From positions 1 through 7,209 of the forward strand of contig CALDNF010000148.1 of NCBI GenBank assembly GCA_937917475.1: 7,209 bases of DNA. Direction: 5' to 3'. The position numbers were made by a program, and so were the translations under genes. The DNA comes from an uncultured Faecalibacterium sp. (GTDB taxonomy: Bacteria > Bacillota > Clostridia > Oscillospirales > Ruminococcaceae). The notes under the pieces were generated by a model. The model searched no databases. It had not been told where the DNA came from and saw nothing but the letters and a program-made list of their open reading frames with translations. This document shows positions 1 through 6,127 of this stretch, in pieces. The first letter of the stretch is position 1. Each line of letters begins with the position of its first letter.

Positions 1-80
1 TGAATCGGGTGTGTTGCGGGGCGGTAAATCTTTTTGAGAGTTTCCACAGGTGAGACGATGTTTAGAGGGAAAACATAGTT
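1..80. other. Non-coding flank downstream of the GH3 gene
   Basis: No gene is supported here. Neither strand shows a start codon with a credible ribosome binding site, and I see no GC-rich hairpin followed by a T-tract that would end the leftward GH3 transcript. Its terminator, or a following gene of the same operon, therefore probably lies beyond the left edge. A short tandem ATTG-type run sits at the GH3 stop codon and has no evident meaning. Confidence 0.5.
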
Positions 81-2318
81 TTATGATTGATTGATCTGGC
101 GCAGGATGCCGTTCAACTGCTCCTCTGTCAGGACATGAAAATCTACTAGCGTATTCAGTTGCATTCCGCTTACCATCGACATAGAAAAAGCGTCATCGTC
201 CTTTTTTCCGGTTGCGCCGCCTGCGGCTGCGGCAATACGCTGTAGGATCGGTCCGATGATTGCAGCACCGACCGGGTGGGTCATAACATGTTTCAGGGTA
301 GAGGCAGCGGTAAAGTGTACTGGCAGCGGCTGCGCTGCCTGCCATTTCAGCGAGCCGGTCAAGCGCAGGTCCCGGCTGGACGCACCAATGCAGATCTGGT
401 AAGTTCCGCTTTCTGCATAAAAATCATGGAGTTCCGGCTCATAATATGCAAAGCTGCGTTTGTCCAGCGTAAACAGTACATCCTTGCTTTCACCGGGCTG
501 CAAGGACACCTTTGCAAAACCTTTCAACTCCCGGACTGGACGGTGACGCTCGCCCTTGGGCGGTGTCACATAGAGCTGTACGGTTTCTTTGCCGGAGACT
601 GCACCGGTATTTGTTACCGTAACGGTGACCTGTATTTCTTCACCCTCGCAGACGGTGCTGCGGCTTAGCCGGAGAGCGCTGTATTCAAAGGTCGTGTAGG
701 ACAGGCCGTGACCGAAAGGAAACAGAACATCTGCTTCCTTTGTGTCGTAGTAGCGGTAGCCGACAAATACACCTTCCGTGTAGACACTGGTCTCCCGCTC
801 GCCGGGGAAAGAAAGATAAGCAGGGGTATCGCTCAGCTTCCGGGGAAAGGTCTCTGCCAGCTTGCCGCTGGGGTTGACAGCTCCATACAGAAGATTTACG
901 GCTGCTTTCCCAACGCCGTCACCAGCAAGATACAGCTCCAGAACAGCCGGAACATCGTCAATCCACGGCATTTCCACTGCAGAGCCGTTGTGCAGGACAA
1001 CAACGGTATTCGGCTGCACTGCAGCAACTGCGGCGATCAGATGATTCTGATTTTCTGGCATTGCAAGTGTGGTGCGGTCGTAGCCCTCGCTCTCATACCG
1101 CTCCGGAAGTCCGGCAAAGATCACGGCAACGTCTGCGTCTGCGGCGGCAGCAACGGCGGCTTGTTCCAGCATAGGATCAACGGTATCCTTATCGGTGCGG
1201 TAGCCCTGTGCATAGGTCACACCAGGGGCATGCTCCAGAGCACAGCTGACCTTTGCACTGTTGACATGGCTGCTTCCGCCGCCCTGATACCGGGGATGCT
1301 CTGCAAATTCACCGATAAACACCGCTTTGCAGTCCTTCGCCAGCGGAAGTACCCCCTGCTCGTTCTTTAACAGAACGGCAGAGTTTTCTGCAACGGAAAC
1401 TGCCATCCGGTAGTCTGCATCCCGGTCAAACACGGCGTTCGTGTTCTTGGTCTCGGTCACGGAGTCGACAAAGCGCAGCAGGTTGCGGACAGCAGCGTTC
1501 AAATCTTCTTCCGAGATGGTCCCAGCTTTGATGGCAGAAAGGATCGAGGCTGTGCCACGGCCGCTTCCGCCGGGCATTTCCAGATCCTGTCCGGCGGCGA
1601 TGCCTTTGGCACGGTCTTTTACTGCGCCCCAATCGGTTACGACGATGCCTTCATATCCCCAGCGGTTGCGCAGGATGTCGGTCAGAAGTTCTTTGTTTTC
1701 TGAGCAATGGGTACCGTTAATCCTGTTGTAGGCAGCCATCACGCCCAGCGGCTTTGCTTTTTTGACCACGGTCTCAAAGGCAGGAAGATAGATTTCGTGC
1801 AAAGTGCGCTCATCCATCACACTGTCGCTGACCATTCGGTCGGTCTCCTGATTGTTGGCAGCAAAGTGCTTGATACAGCTGCCGACTCCATTGCTTTGGA
1901 TGCCGTTGACCAGTGCTGCCCCCATCTCACCGCTGAGATAGGGGTCCTCGCTGAAATACTCAAAGTTACGTCCGCACAGGGGACTGCGCTTGATGTTCAG
2001 GCCGGGTCCCAGCAGTAGAGCCAGATTCTCTGCACGGCATTCGCTGCCCAGTGTTTCACCAAGCTTTTCTGCCAAAGCAGTATCAAAGCTGGAAGCTACC
2101 GCTGCGCTGGACGGGAAACATACTGCCTTAATACTTTCGTTGATGCCCAAGTGGTCGCCTTGCTCGTTCTGCTTGCGTAGGCCGCTGGGACCATCGCTCA
2201 TCATCACGGCAGGCACACCGAGCCGTTCCGCCGACTGTGTATGCCAAAAATCCGAACCAGAGCAGAAATCAGCTTTTTCTTCCAACGTCATCTGCTGTAA
2301 GATCTGTTCAATGTCCAT
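81..2318 (-). CDS. Glycoside hydrolase family 3, beta-glucosidase-like, cytoplasmic
   Basis: Predicted to hydrolyse terminal beta-linked glucose (or a related beta-sugar) from the non-reducing end of imported glycosides by the retaining GH3 mechanism. Domains in order: N-terminal TIM barrel (about residues 1-285), with the DGPSGLR motif near 42 and the KHFAANNQE motif from 150; alpha/beta sandwich (about 310-535), with a GGGSSHVN loop from 346; Fn3-like domain (about 540-645), opening with PFGHGLSY. The nucleophile is predicted as Asp229 in VVTDWGA and the acid/base as Glu411 in YESEGYDR. There is no signal peptide, so it should act inside the cell. No PA14 insert is seen. About 80 residues follow the Fn3 domain as an extra Ala- and Met-rich helical tail. 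The ATG at 2318 is chosen because AAAGGAAGG lies 9 bases upstream. An in-frame TTG at 2387 would add 23 residues but has no ribosome binding site and falls inside a possible -10 box. It is divergent from the GH78 gene. Family is certain; exact sugar specificity (glucose, xylose, other) is not. Confidence 0.95.
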   Translation of the reverse strand: MDIEQILQQMTLEEKADFCSGSDFWHTQSAERLGVPAVMMSDGPSGLRKQNEQGDHLGINESIKAVCFPSSAAVASSFDTALAEKLGETLGSECRAENLALLLGPGLNIKRSPLCGRNFEYFSEDPYLSGEMGAALVNGIQSNGVGSCIKHFAANNQETDRMVSDSVMDERTLHEIYLPAFETVVKKAKPLGVMAAYNRINGTHCSENKELLTDILRNRWGYEGIVVTDWGAVKDRAKGIAAGQDLEMPGGSGRGTASILSAIKAGTISEEDLNAAVRNLLRFVDSVTETKNTNAVFDRDADYRMAVSVAENSAVLLKNEQGVLPLAKDCKAVFIGEFAEHPRYQGGGSSHVNSAKVSCALEHAPGVTYAQGYRTDKDTVDPMLEQAAVAAAADADVAVIFAGLPERYESEGYDRTTLAMPENQNHLIAAVAAVQPNTVVVLHNGSAVEMPWIDDVPAVLELYLAGDGVGKAAVNLLYGAVNPSGKLAETFPRKLSDTPAYLSFPGERETSVYTEGVFVGYRYYDTKEADVLFPFGHGLSYTTFEYSALRLSRSTVCEGEEIQVTVTVTNTGAVSGKETVQLYVTPPKGERHRPVRELKGFAKVSLQPGESKDVLFTLDKRSFAYYEPELHDFYAESGTYQICIGASSRDLRLTGSLKWQAAQPLPVHFTAASTLKHVMTHPVGAAIIGPILQRIAAAAGGATGKKDDDAFSMSMVSGMQLNTLVDFHVLTEEQLNGILRQINQS

Positions 2319-2327
2319 CCTGTAATA

Positions 2328-2336
2328 CCTTCCTTT
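2328..2336 (-). promoter_or_regulatory. Ribosome binding site of the GH3 gene
   Basis: The minus strand reads AAAGGAAGG, then 9 bases to the ATG at 2318. This decides the start in favour of 2318 over the upstream in-frame TTG at 2387. Confidence 0.8.
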
Positions 2337-2377
2337 CGCTTGAGGGCCATCCACAACCCTTTGGTCTTCTAACCCGA

Positions 2378-2407
2378 AGTATAACAAAAAAATCGTAGAC
2401 AGTGCAG
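2378..2407 (-). promoter_or_regulatory. Possible promoter of the GH3 gene
   Basis: On the minus strand TATACT (2383-2378) resembles a -10 box, and CTGCAC (2407-2402) stands 18 bases upstream as a poor -35. Transcription would start near 2371 and give a leader of about 50 bases before the ATG. The weak -35 would fit activator-dependent expression. This was judged by eye only. Confidence 0.3.
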
Positions 2408-2465
2408 ATGAAAAATCGTGAAGCGGGATGAATTTTCAAAACTATAATAATTGGCACGATTTTTT
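2386..2465. promoter_or_regulatory. Candidate operator: three AAAAATCGT(G) motifs between divergent genes
   Basis: Three copies of an A-tract followed by TCGT lie between the divergent GH3 and GH78 genes. Copy 1 is at 2386-2396 (plus strand). Copy 2, AAAAATCGTG, is at 2411-2420 (plus). Copy 3, CACGATTTTTT, is at 2455-2465 and is the same motif on the minus strand. Copies 2 and 3 form a perfect 10-bp inverted repeat around a 34-base spacer; copies 1 and 2 are direct repeats offset by 23 bases. Repeats placed about two helical turns apart are typical of AraC-type activator sites, and such regulators often control rhamnose and plant-glycan loci, but no regulator gene is in the window. The repeats are seen; the regulatory role is inferred. 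Confidence 0.45.
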
Positions 2466-2483
2466 GACCGATAACATTAATTT

Positions 2484-2517
2484 TTGCACTCCCGCTCCGG
2501 AGAGTTCCCTTTATAAT
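2484..2517 (+). promoter_or_regulatory. Possible promoter of the GH78 gene
   Basis: A perfect TATAAT stands at 2512-2517, 28 bases before the GH78 ribosome binding site region ends. The nearest -35-like hexamer, TTGCAC (2484-2489), is 22 bases away, longer than the usual 16-18. The space between holds the 8-bp palindrome CTCCGGAG (2495-2502), which overlaps where a normal -35 would sit. Transcription would start near 2524. The defective -35 suggests dependence on an activator, or that the palindrome is a regulator site. A second TATAAT at 2443-2448 has no -35 at all. Confidence 0.4.
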
Positions 2518-2535
2518 AAGAATAGAGAAAAAATG

Positions 2536-2545
2536 AAAAAAGGAG
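2536..2545 (+). promoter_or_regulatory. Ribosome binding site of the GH78 gene
   Basis: AAAAAAGGAG ends 6 bases before the ATG at 2552 and 9 bases before the next in-frame ATG at 2555. An ATG at 2546 directly abuts the AGGAG with no spacer, so it is an unlikely start. The true start is 2552 or 2555. Confidence 0.75.
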
Positions 2546-2551
2546 ATGTGG

Positions 2552-5170
2552 ATGATGCAAGCAACAAACCTGAAAACAAATCATCTTTCTACACCGATTG
2601 GCATGGATGCCGGTTCTCTGTTTTTATCCTGGCAGTGCGCCGAAGGCGTACGCCAGACAGCCTATGAAATTGAATTGGATTCTGCCGGAAAAACACTGTG
2701 GAACAGCGGCAAAATTTCCGGCAGTGTGATGCACACGGAAACACCTGTGGCCGTGCCGCCCAAAACTGAGGGCAAATGGCGTATTCGGCTGTGGGACGAA
2801 AACGACCAGCCCGGTGCATGGAGTGAGGCCGCCTTTGAAACAGGTCTTGCACAGACCGATTGGCAAGGCGCATGGGTCTGCCCGGAAACAGAGGATGCAG
2901 AAATTGACTGCACCGATGCCATCAACGCCTTTGCAAAGCCCAACTGGGAGCAGAAACAGGCGGCATTGGAAGCATCCGGCAAGGGCACTGCACAGCCGTA
3001 TCAGCTCCACCGTCCGGCCAGCTATCTGCGCAAAACGTTCGTGGCTCCGGCAGGTGGTTCCAAGCGGCTGTACATTACGGCCAGAGGCTTGTATGTGGCA
3101 TGGCTGAATGGCGTCCGTGTCGGTGATATGGTGCTGGCTCCCGGCAGCTTTACGGCGGATAAGCACCTTGGTGCACAGACCTATGATGTGACGAGCCTTG
3201 TCCGGGAAGGCGAAAACGAACTGCTCATCGCATTGGGCGATGGCTGGTATCGCAGCACCTCCGGCGTGGATGGCGACCGCAACCTGTTTGGCAAGGAATT
3301 GGCCGTTCTGTTCCAGCTGGAAGTAGATGGTAAAGCCGTCTGTGTTTCTGATGATGCAATGGAAGCGACCCAGTGCGGCCCCATCCGCCAGAACGATATG
3401 CAGCAGGGCGAAGTGTACGATGCCCGGCTGGAAGGTACACTTTCCGGTTGGCACAGCGTGAAAACTGAACCGAATACACTGCCTATTACCGGCATGAATA
3501 CTGTGCCCATCCGGGAGCAGGAGGCCTTTGCAGGCAAACTGATCCGCACCCCCAACGGCGAGACCGTACTGGACTTCGGGCAGAATATCGCCGGTTATGT
3601 GGAAATGAAACTCACTGCCCACGCCGGACAGAAGATCAGACTGACCTGTGGTGAAACACTGGATGCGAATGGCAATTTTACGCAGGAGAACTTTCAGGAT
3701 CGAAACCGCCACAAAGAGGGCGGCACGGCACAGATGCTGGAACTGATCTGCAAAGAGGGCGAGAATCACTATAAGCCCAGCTTTACGATCATGGGCTTCC
3801 AGTATGCAAAGGTAGTGACGGACATCGACCTGACCGGGGCAGAGTTTACGGCGCATGCGGTCTATTCCGAAATGCCGCTGCTGGGACAGTTTGAGTGCAG
3901 CAATGCCGACCTGAATCAGCTGGTGCACAACAGCGTGTGGAGCCAGAAGGGAAACTTCTGTGATATCCCCACCGACTGCCCCACCCGTGAGCGTGCTGGC
4001 TGGACAGGTGACATGGGGGTGTTCATTGAAACCGGTCTGACCCTGATGGACTGCTACCCGGTGGTGGAAAAATGGCTGGCGGAATGTCGTTTGAACCAGT
4101 ACCCGGACGGCCGTATGGCGAACATCGCTCCGCCGACCAGCAGACCCGGTTACATGACTCCCATGCTCTGTATGTCGGCAGGCTGGGGCGATGCTGCTAT
4201 TCTGGTGCCCTATGCACTCTATCAGCGCACCGGCGACCGGAAGATCCTGCGGGACAATTACGAAATGATGCAGAAGTGGTATGGCTTTTTACTGGGGCGT
4301 GCCCAGCAGACCACGGAGGAGCAGCAGACCGGAGCATACGCAAAGTATACAGTGCTGAACGGTCTGGATTACGGTGAGTGGTGCGAGCCGGGCATCACCC
4401 CGATGCAGGCTATGATGAATCCCCGCAAGAGCGTAGGTACGGCGTATCTGGCCTACTCCGGCAGACTGCTGGCCGAGGTTGCTTCGGTATTGGGCAAATC
4501 AGAGGATGCTGCGCAATACCGCAATATCGCAGAAAACGCAGTGAAAGCCTACCGTGCCGCCTTTACGGACAACGGGAAAATCACCTCGGATCGTCAATGT
4601 GAATATGTCCGGGCCATTACGTTTGCACTGCTGGGCGAAGAAGAAAGTCAGGTCGCCGCTGACACCCTGAACCAGATGGTGACGGAAAACGGCTACCACC
4701 TGAACACCGGGTTCCTGTCTACGCCGTTCCTCTGCGATGTGCTGGCAAAATACGGCCACATCGATACAGCTTATAAGCTACTATTGCAGGATACCGCTCC
4801 CAGCTGGCTGTACGAGGTAAAGCAGGGCGCAAACACCGTGTGGGAAACATGGACGGGCATTGATCAAAATGGCCACCCCAGCGAATCGCTGAATCACTAT
4901 TCTTATGGTGCCATCTGCGACTGGCTGTTCGGCGGTGTGTGCGGCATCCATCTGGAAGGCCAGAAACTGACCCTTGCCCCCACCCCGAACCCGGCGTTGC
5001 AGTGGGCAAAAGCAAGCTATGATTCCCCCTGCGGCCGCATTGAGAGCGGCTGGCAGTATGAGGATAAAACCGTGCATTACACCGTTACCGTGCCCTGCAA
5101 CATGACTGCAACCGTAATGCTGCCCGATGGCCGAAAACTGGAATTGCAGCCAGGCACACACACATTTTAA
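2552..5170 (+). CDS. Glycoside hydrolase family 78 alpha-L-rhamnosidase
   Basis: An inverting enzyme predicted to release terminal alpha-L-rhamnose from plant glycosides or rhamnose-bearing oligosaccharides. At about 872 aa it has the usual full-length GH78 layout: N-terminal Fn3-like domain (about residues 10-100), rhamnosidase N-terminal beta domain (about 155-320), concanavalin-like domain (about 328-435, with VLDFGQNIAGYVE), (alpha/alpha)6 catalytic barrel (about 440-790) and C-terminal beta domain (about 793-868). The diagnostic motif DCPTRERAGWTGDM runs from residue 475; Glu480 is the predicted general acid, with Asp487 also in the acidic pocket. Glu765 in GANTVWETW is the predicted general base, followed by the conserved NHYSYGA motif with His782. 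No signal peptide is visible, so the substrate must be imported. Start chosen by spacing from AGGAG. It is divergent from GH3 and convergent with the isomerase gene; no obvious T-tract terminator follows on its own strand. Aglycone or linkage preference cannot be read from the sequence. Confidence 0.96.
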   Translation: MMQATNLKTNHLSTPIGMDAGSLFLSWQCAEGVRQTAYEIELDSAGKTLWNSGKISGSVMHTETPVAVPPKTEGKWRIRLWDENDQPGAWSEAAFETGLAQTDWQGAWVCPETEDAEIDCTDAINAFAKPNWEQKQAALEASGKGTAQPYQLHRPASYLRKTFVAPAGGSKRLYITARGLYVAWLNGVRVGDMVLAPGSFTADKHLGAQTYDVTSLVREGENELLIALGDGWYRSTSGVDGDRNLFGKELAVLFQLEVDGKAVCVSDDAMEATQCGPIRQNDMQQGEVYDARLEGTLSGWHSVKTEPNTLPITGMNTVPIREQEAFAGKLIRTPNGETVLDFGQNIAGYVEMKLTAHAGQKIRLTCGETLDANGNFTQENFQDRNRHKEGGTAQMLELICKEGENHYKPSFTIMGFQYAKVVTDIDLTGAEFTAHAVYSEMPLLGQFECSNADLNQLVHNSVWSQKGNFCDIPTDCPTRERAGWTGDMGVFIETGLTLMDCYPVVEKWLAECRLNQYPDGRMANIAPPTSRPGYMTPMLCMSAGWGDAAILVPYALYQRTGDRKILRDNYEMMQKWYGFLLGRAQQTTEEQQTGAYAKYTVLNGLDYGEWCEPGITPMQAMMNPRKSVGTAYLAYSGRLLAEVASVLGKSEDAAQYRNIAENAVKAYRAAFTDNGKITSDRQCEYVRAITFALLGEEESQVAADTLNQMVTENGYHLNTGFLSTPFLCDVLAKYGHIDTAYKLLLQDTAPSWLYEVKQGANTVWETWTGIDQNGHPSESLNHYSYGAICDWLFGGVCGIHLEGQKLTLAPTPNPALQWAKASYDSPCGRIESGWQYEDKTVHYTVTVPCNMTATVMLPDGRKLELQPGTHTF

Positions 5171-5180
5171 CGAAATATTT

Positions 5181-5235
5181 CAAACAAAAAAGCACAAAGC
5201 CCCGTACCGGAGAATTGAACCGGTGCGGGGCTTTG
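5181..5235 (-). terminator. Intrinsic terminator of the leftward GH43-isomerase unit
   Basis: A 16-bp stem pairs 5195-5210 with 5220-5235 (one G-T wobble) around a 9-base loop. On the minus strand it is followed, after TGC, by TTTTTT and then GTTTG, which is a standard Rho-independent terminator. It begins 40 bases after the isomerase stop codon. On the plus strand the stem is followed by CTGCGC with no T-run, so it should stop the convergent rhamnosidase transcript poorly, although the hairpin may still protect that mRNA's 3' end. Confidence 0.85.
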
Positions 5236-5274
5236 CTGCGCAAGGAGGTAAATGAAGAAATTGGTTTGAGAATA

Positions 5275-6123
5275 TCAGAATTTTTGTGCGAGATATTTCG
5301 CACTCAGCTGGAAGCTCTTGACCGGGGAATTGTCCACCCAGTTGCGGTGGCTTTCCAGAATGATGGCATCCACATCCATGGCAAGGGCCTGCGCCATCAG
5401 GCTGTCCAAGTCCATATTGCCCGTACCCAGCTCCATGCTGTCGGTCTTGAGGATGGGCGTGACGGCACTGCCGGTGATGCGGGTTCCTCGGTCATTGACG
5501 TGCCACAGCTTCATCCGGGGGCCAAGCCGCTGCATCCATGCAAGGGCGTTGGCTCCGCCTTCTGTAAACCAGTAGCTATCAAATTCAAAGTTGACAAATT
5601 CGGGGTTGGTTTCCTCGATCAGAGTGTCGTAGGTGCGCTTTTCTGCATTGACGTGGCGCAGCTCACAATTGTGGTTGTGATAAAGCAGCTGGATCCCCTC
5701 CCCTGCCAAAGCTTCGCCCGCTTTGTTCAGGCGGTCTGCCAGCTGGTGCACCGTGGCTTCATCGCCATAATCAAAGCGATACATACCGGTGATCACGACA
5801 TACTGTGTGCCGAAGCTCTTGGCTTCCTCGGCAACAGCATGAGCATCCCGTTCCAGAGAGCCGAGGTCGGTGTGCAGGCTGACGACTTTCAAGTCGGCTT
5901 CTTTCACCAGCTTGTGCCAGTCCAGATTGCCGCCCTTGCCCACCGGCATGCCGGCCGCTTTGGTAAGCAGTTTGACCATAAACCCGATGGGATGGATCAT
6001 GAATCCGCACAGTTCGATACCGTCATACCCGGCGGCTTTCATGGCAGCAAGCGTTTCTCTGGCCTGCTGTTCGTTGTTCAATACGGTGCCCAGCATAAAT
6101 TGCTGAACGGCTTTGATGGGCAT
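5275..6123 (-). CDS. Sugar phosphate isomerase/epimerase family TIM barrel protein
   Basis: A 282-aa member of the xylose isomerase-like TIM barrel (AP_endonuc_2) superfamily, whose members isomerise or epimerise sugars, sugar phosphates, inosose or keto-sugars using a divalent metal. Recognisable strands include AAGYDGIELCGF (31-41), ADLKVVSLHTDLG (76-88), LLYHNHNCEL (147-155), FVNFEFDSYW (176-185), MKLWHVNDR (204-212), ELGTGNMDLD (231-240) and AIILESHRNW (253-262). By family analogy the metal ligands are Glu154, Asp182, His208 and Glu257. The stretch at residues 41-76 between strand 2 and strand 3 is longer than in short family members and may line the active site. No signal peptide. The ATG at 6123 lies 7 bases after GGAGGGG, which is embedded in the last codons of the GH43 gene, with only 4 bases between the two reading frames; the pair is surely one transcript and probably translationally coupled. 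Substrate unknown: an IolE/YcjR-like epimerase is as likely as a pentose isomerase. Confidence 0.88.
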   Translation of the reverse strand: MPIKAVQQFMLGTVLNNEQQARETLAAMKAAGYDGIELCGFMIHPIGFMVKLLTKAAGMPVGKGGNLDWHKLVKEADLKVVSLHTDLGSLERDAHAVAEEAKSFGTQYVVITGMYRFDYGDEATVHQLADRLNKAGEALAGEGIQLLYHNHNCELRHVNAEKRTYDTLIEETNPEFVNFEFDSYWFTEGGANALAWMQRLGPRMKLWHVNDRGTRITGSAVTPILKTDSMELGTGNMDLDSLMAQALAMDVDAIILESHRNWVDNSPVKSFQLSAKYLAQKF

Positions 6124-6127
6124 AAAA

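Noticed and set aside
708..1370. 220-codon plus-strand open frame inside the GH3 gene
   Set aside because: It is antisense to conserved GH3 sequence including the acid/base loop, with no ribosome binding site or recognisable fold.
2385..2387. TTG as the GH3 start, giving 768 aa
   Set aside because: There is no Shine-Dalgarno sequence before it, it lies at a possible -10 box, and the added 23 residues look unlike GH3. The ATG at 2318 has a good ribosome binding site and a canonical N-terminus.
2428..2667. 79-codon plus-strand open frame starting in the divergent control region and overlapping the GH78 start
   Set aside because: No ribosome binding site precedes its ATG. Its first part is translated AT-rich regulatory DNA and its second part is the GH78 gene in another frame.
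2624..3928. 434-codon minus-strand open frame inside the rhamnosidase gene
   Set aside because: It is entirely antisense to a clear GH78 gene with intact catalytic motifs. The His/Cys-rich translation matches no family and is the usual by-product of GC-biased third positions.
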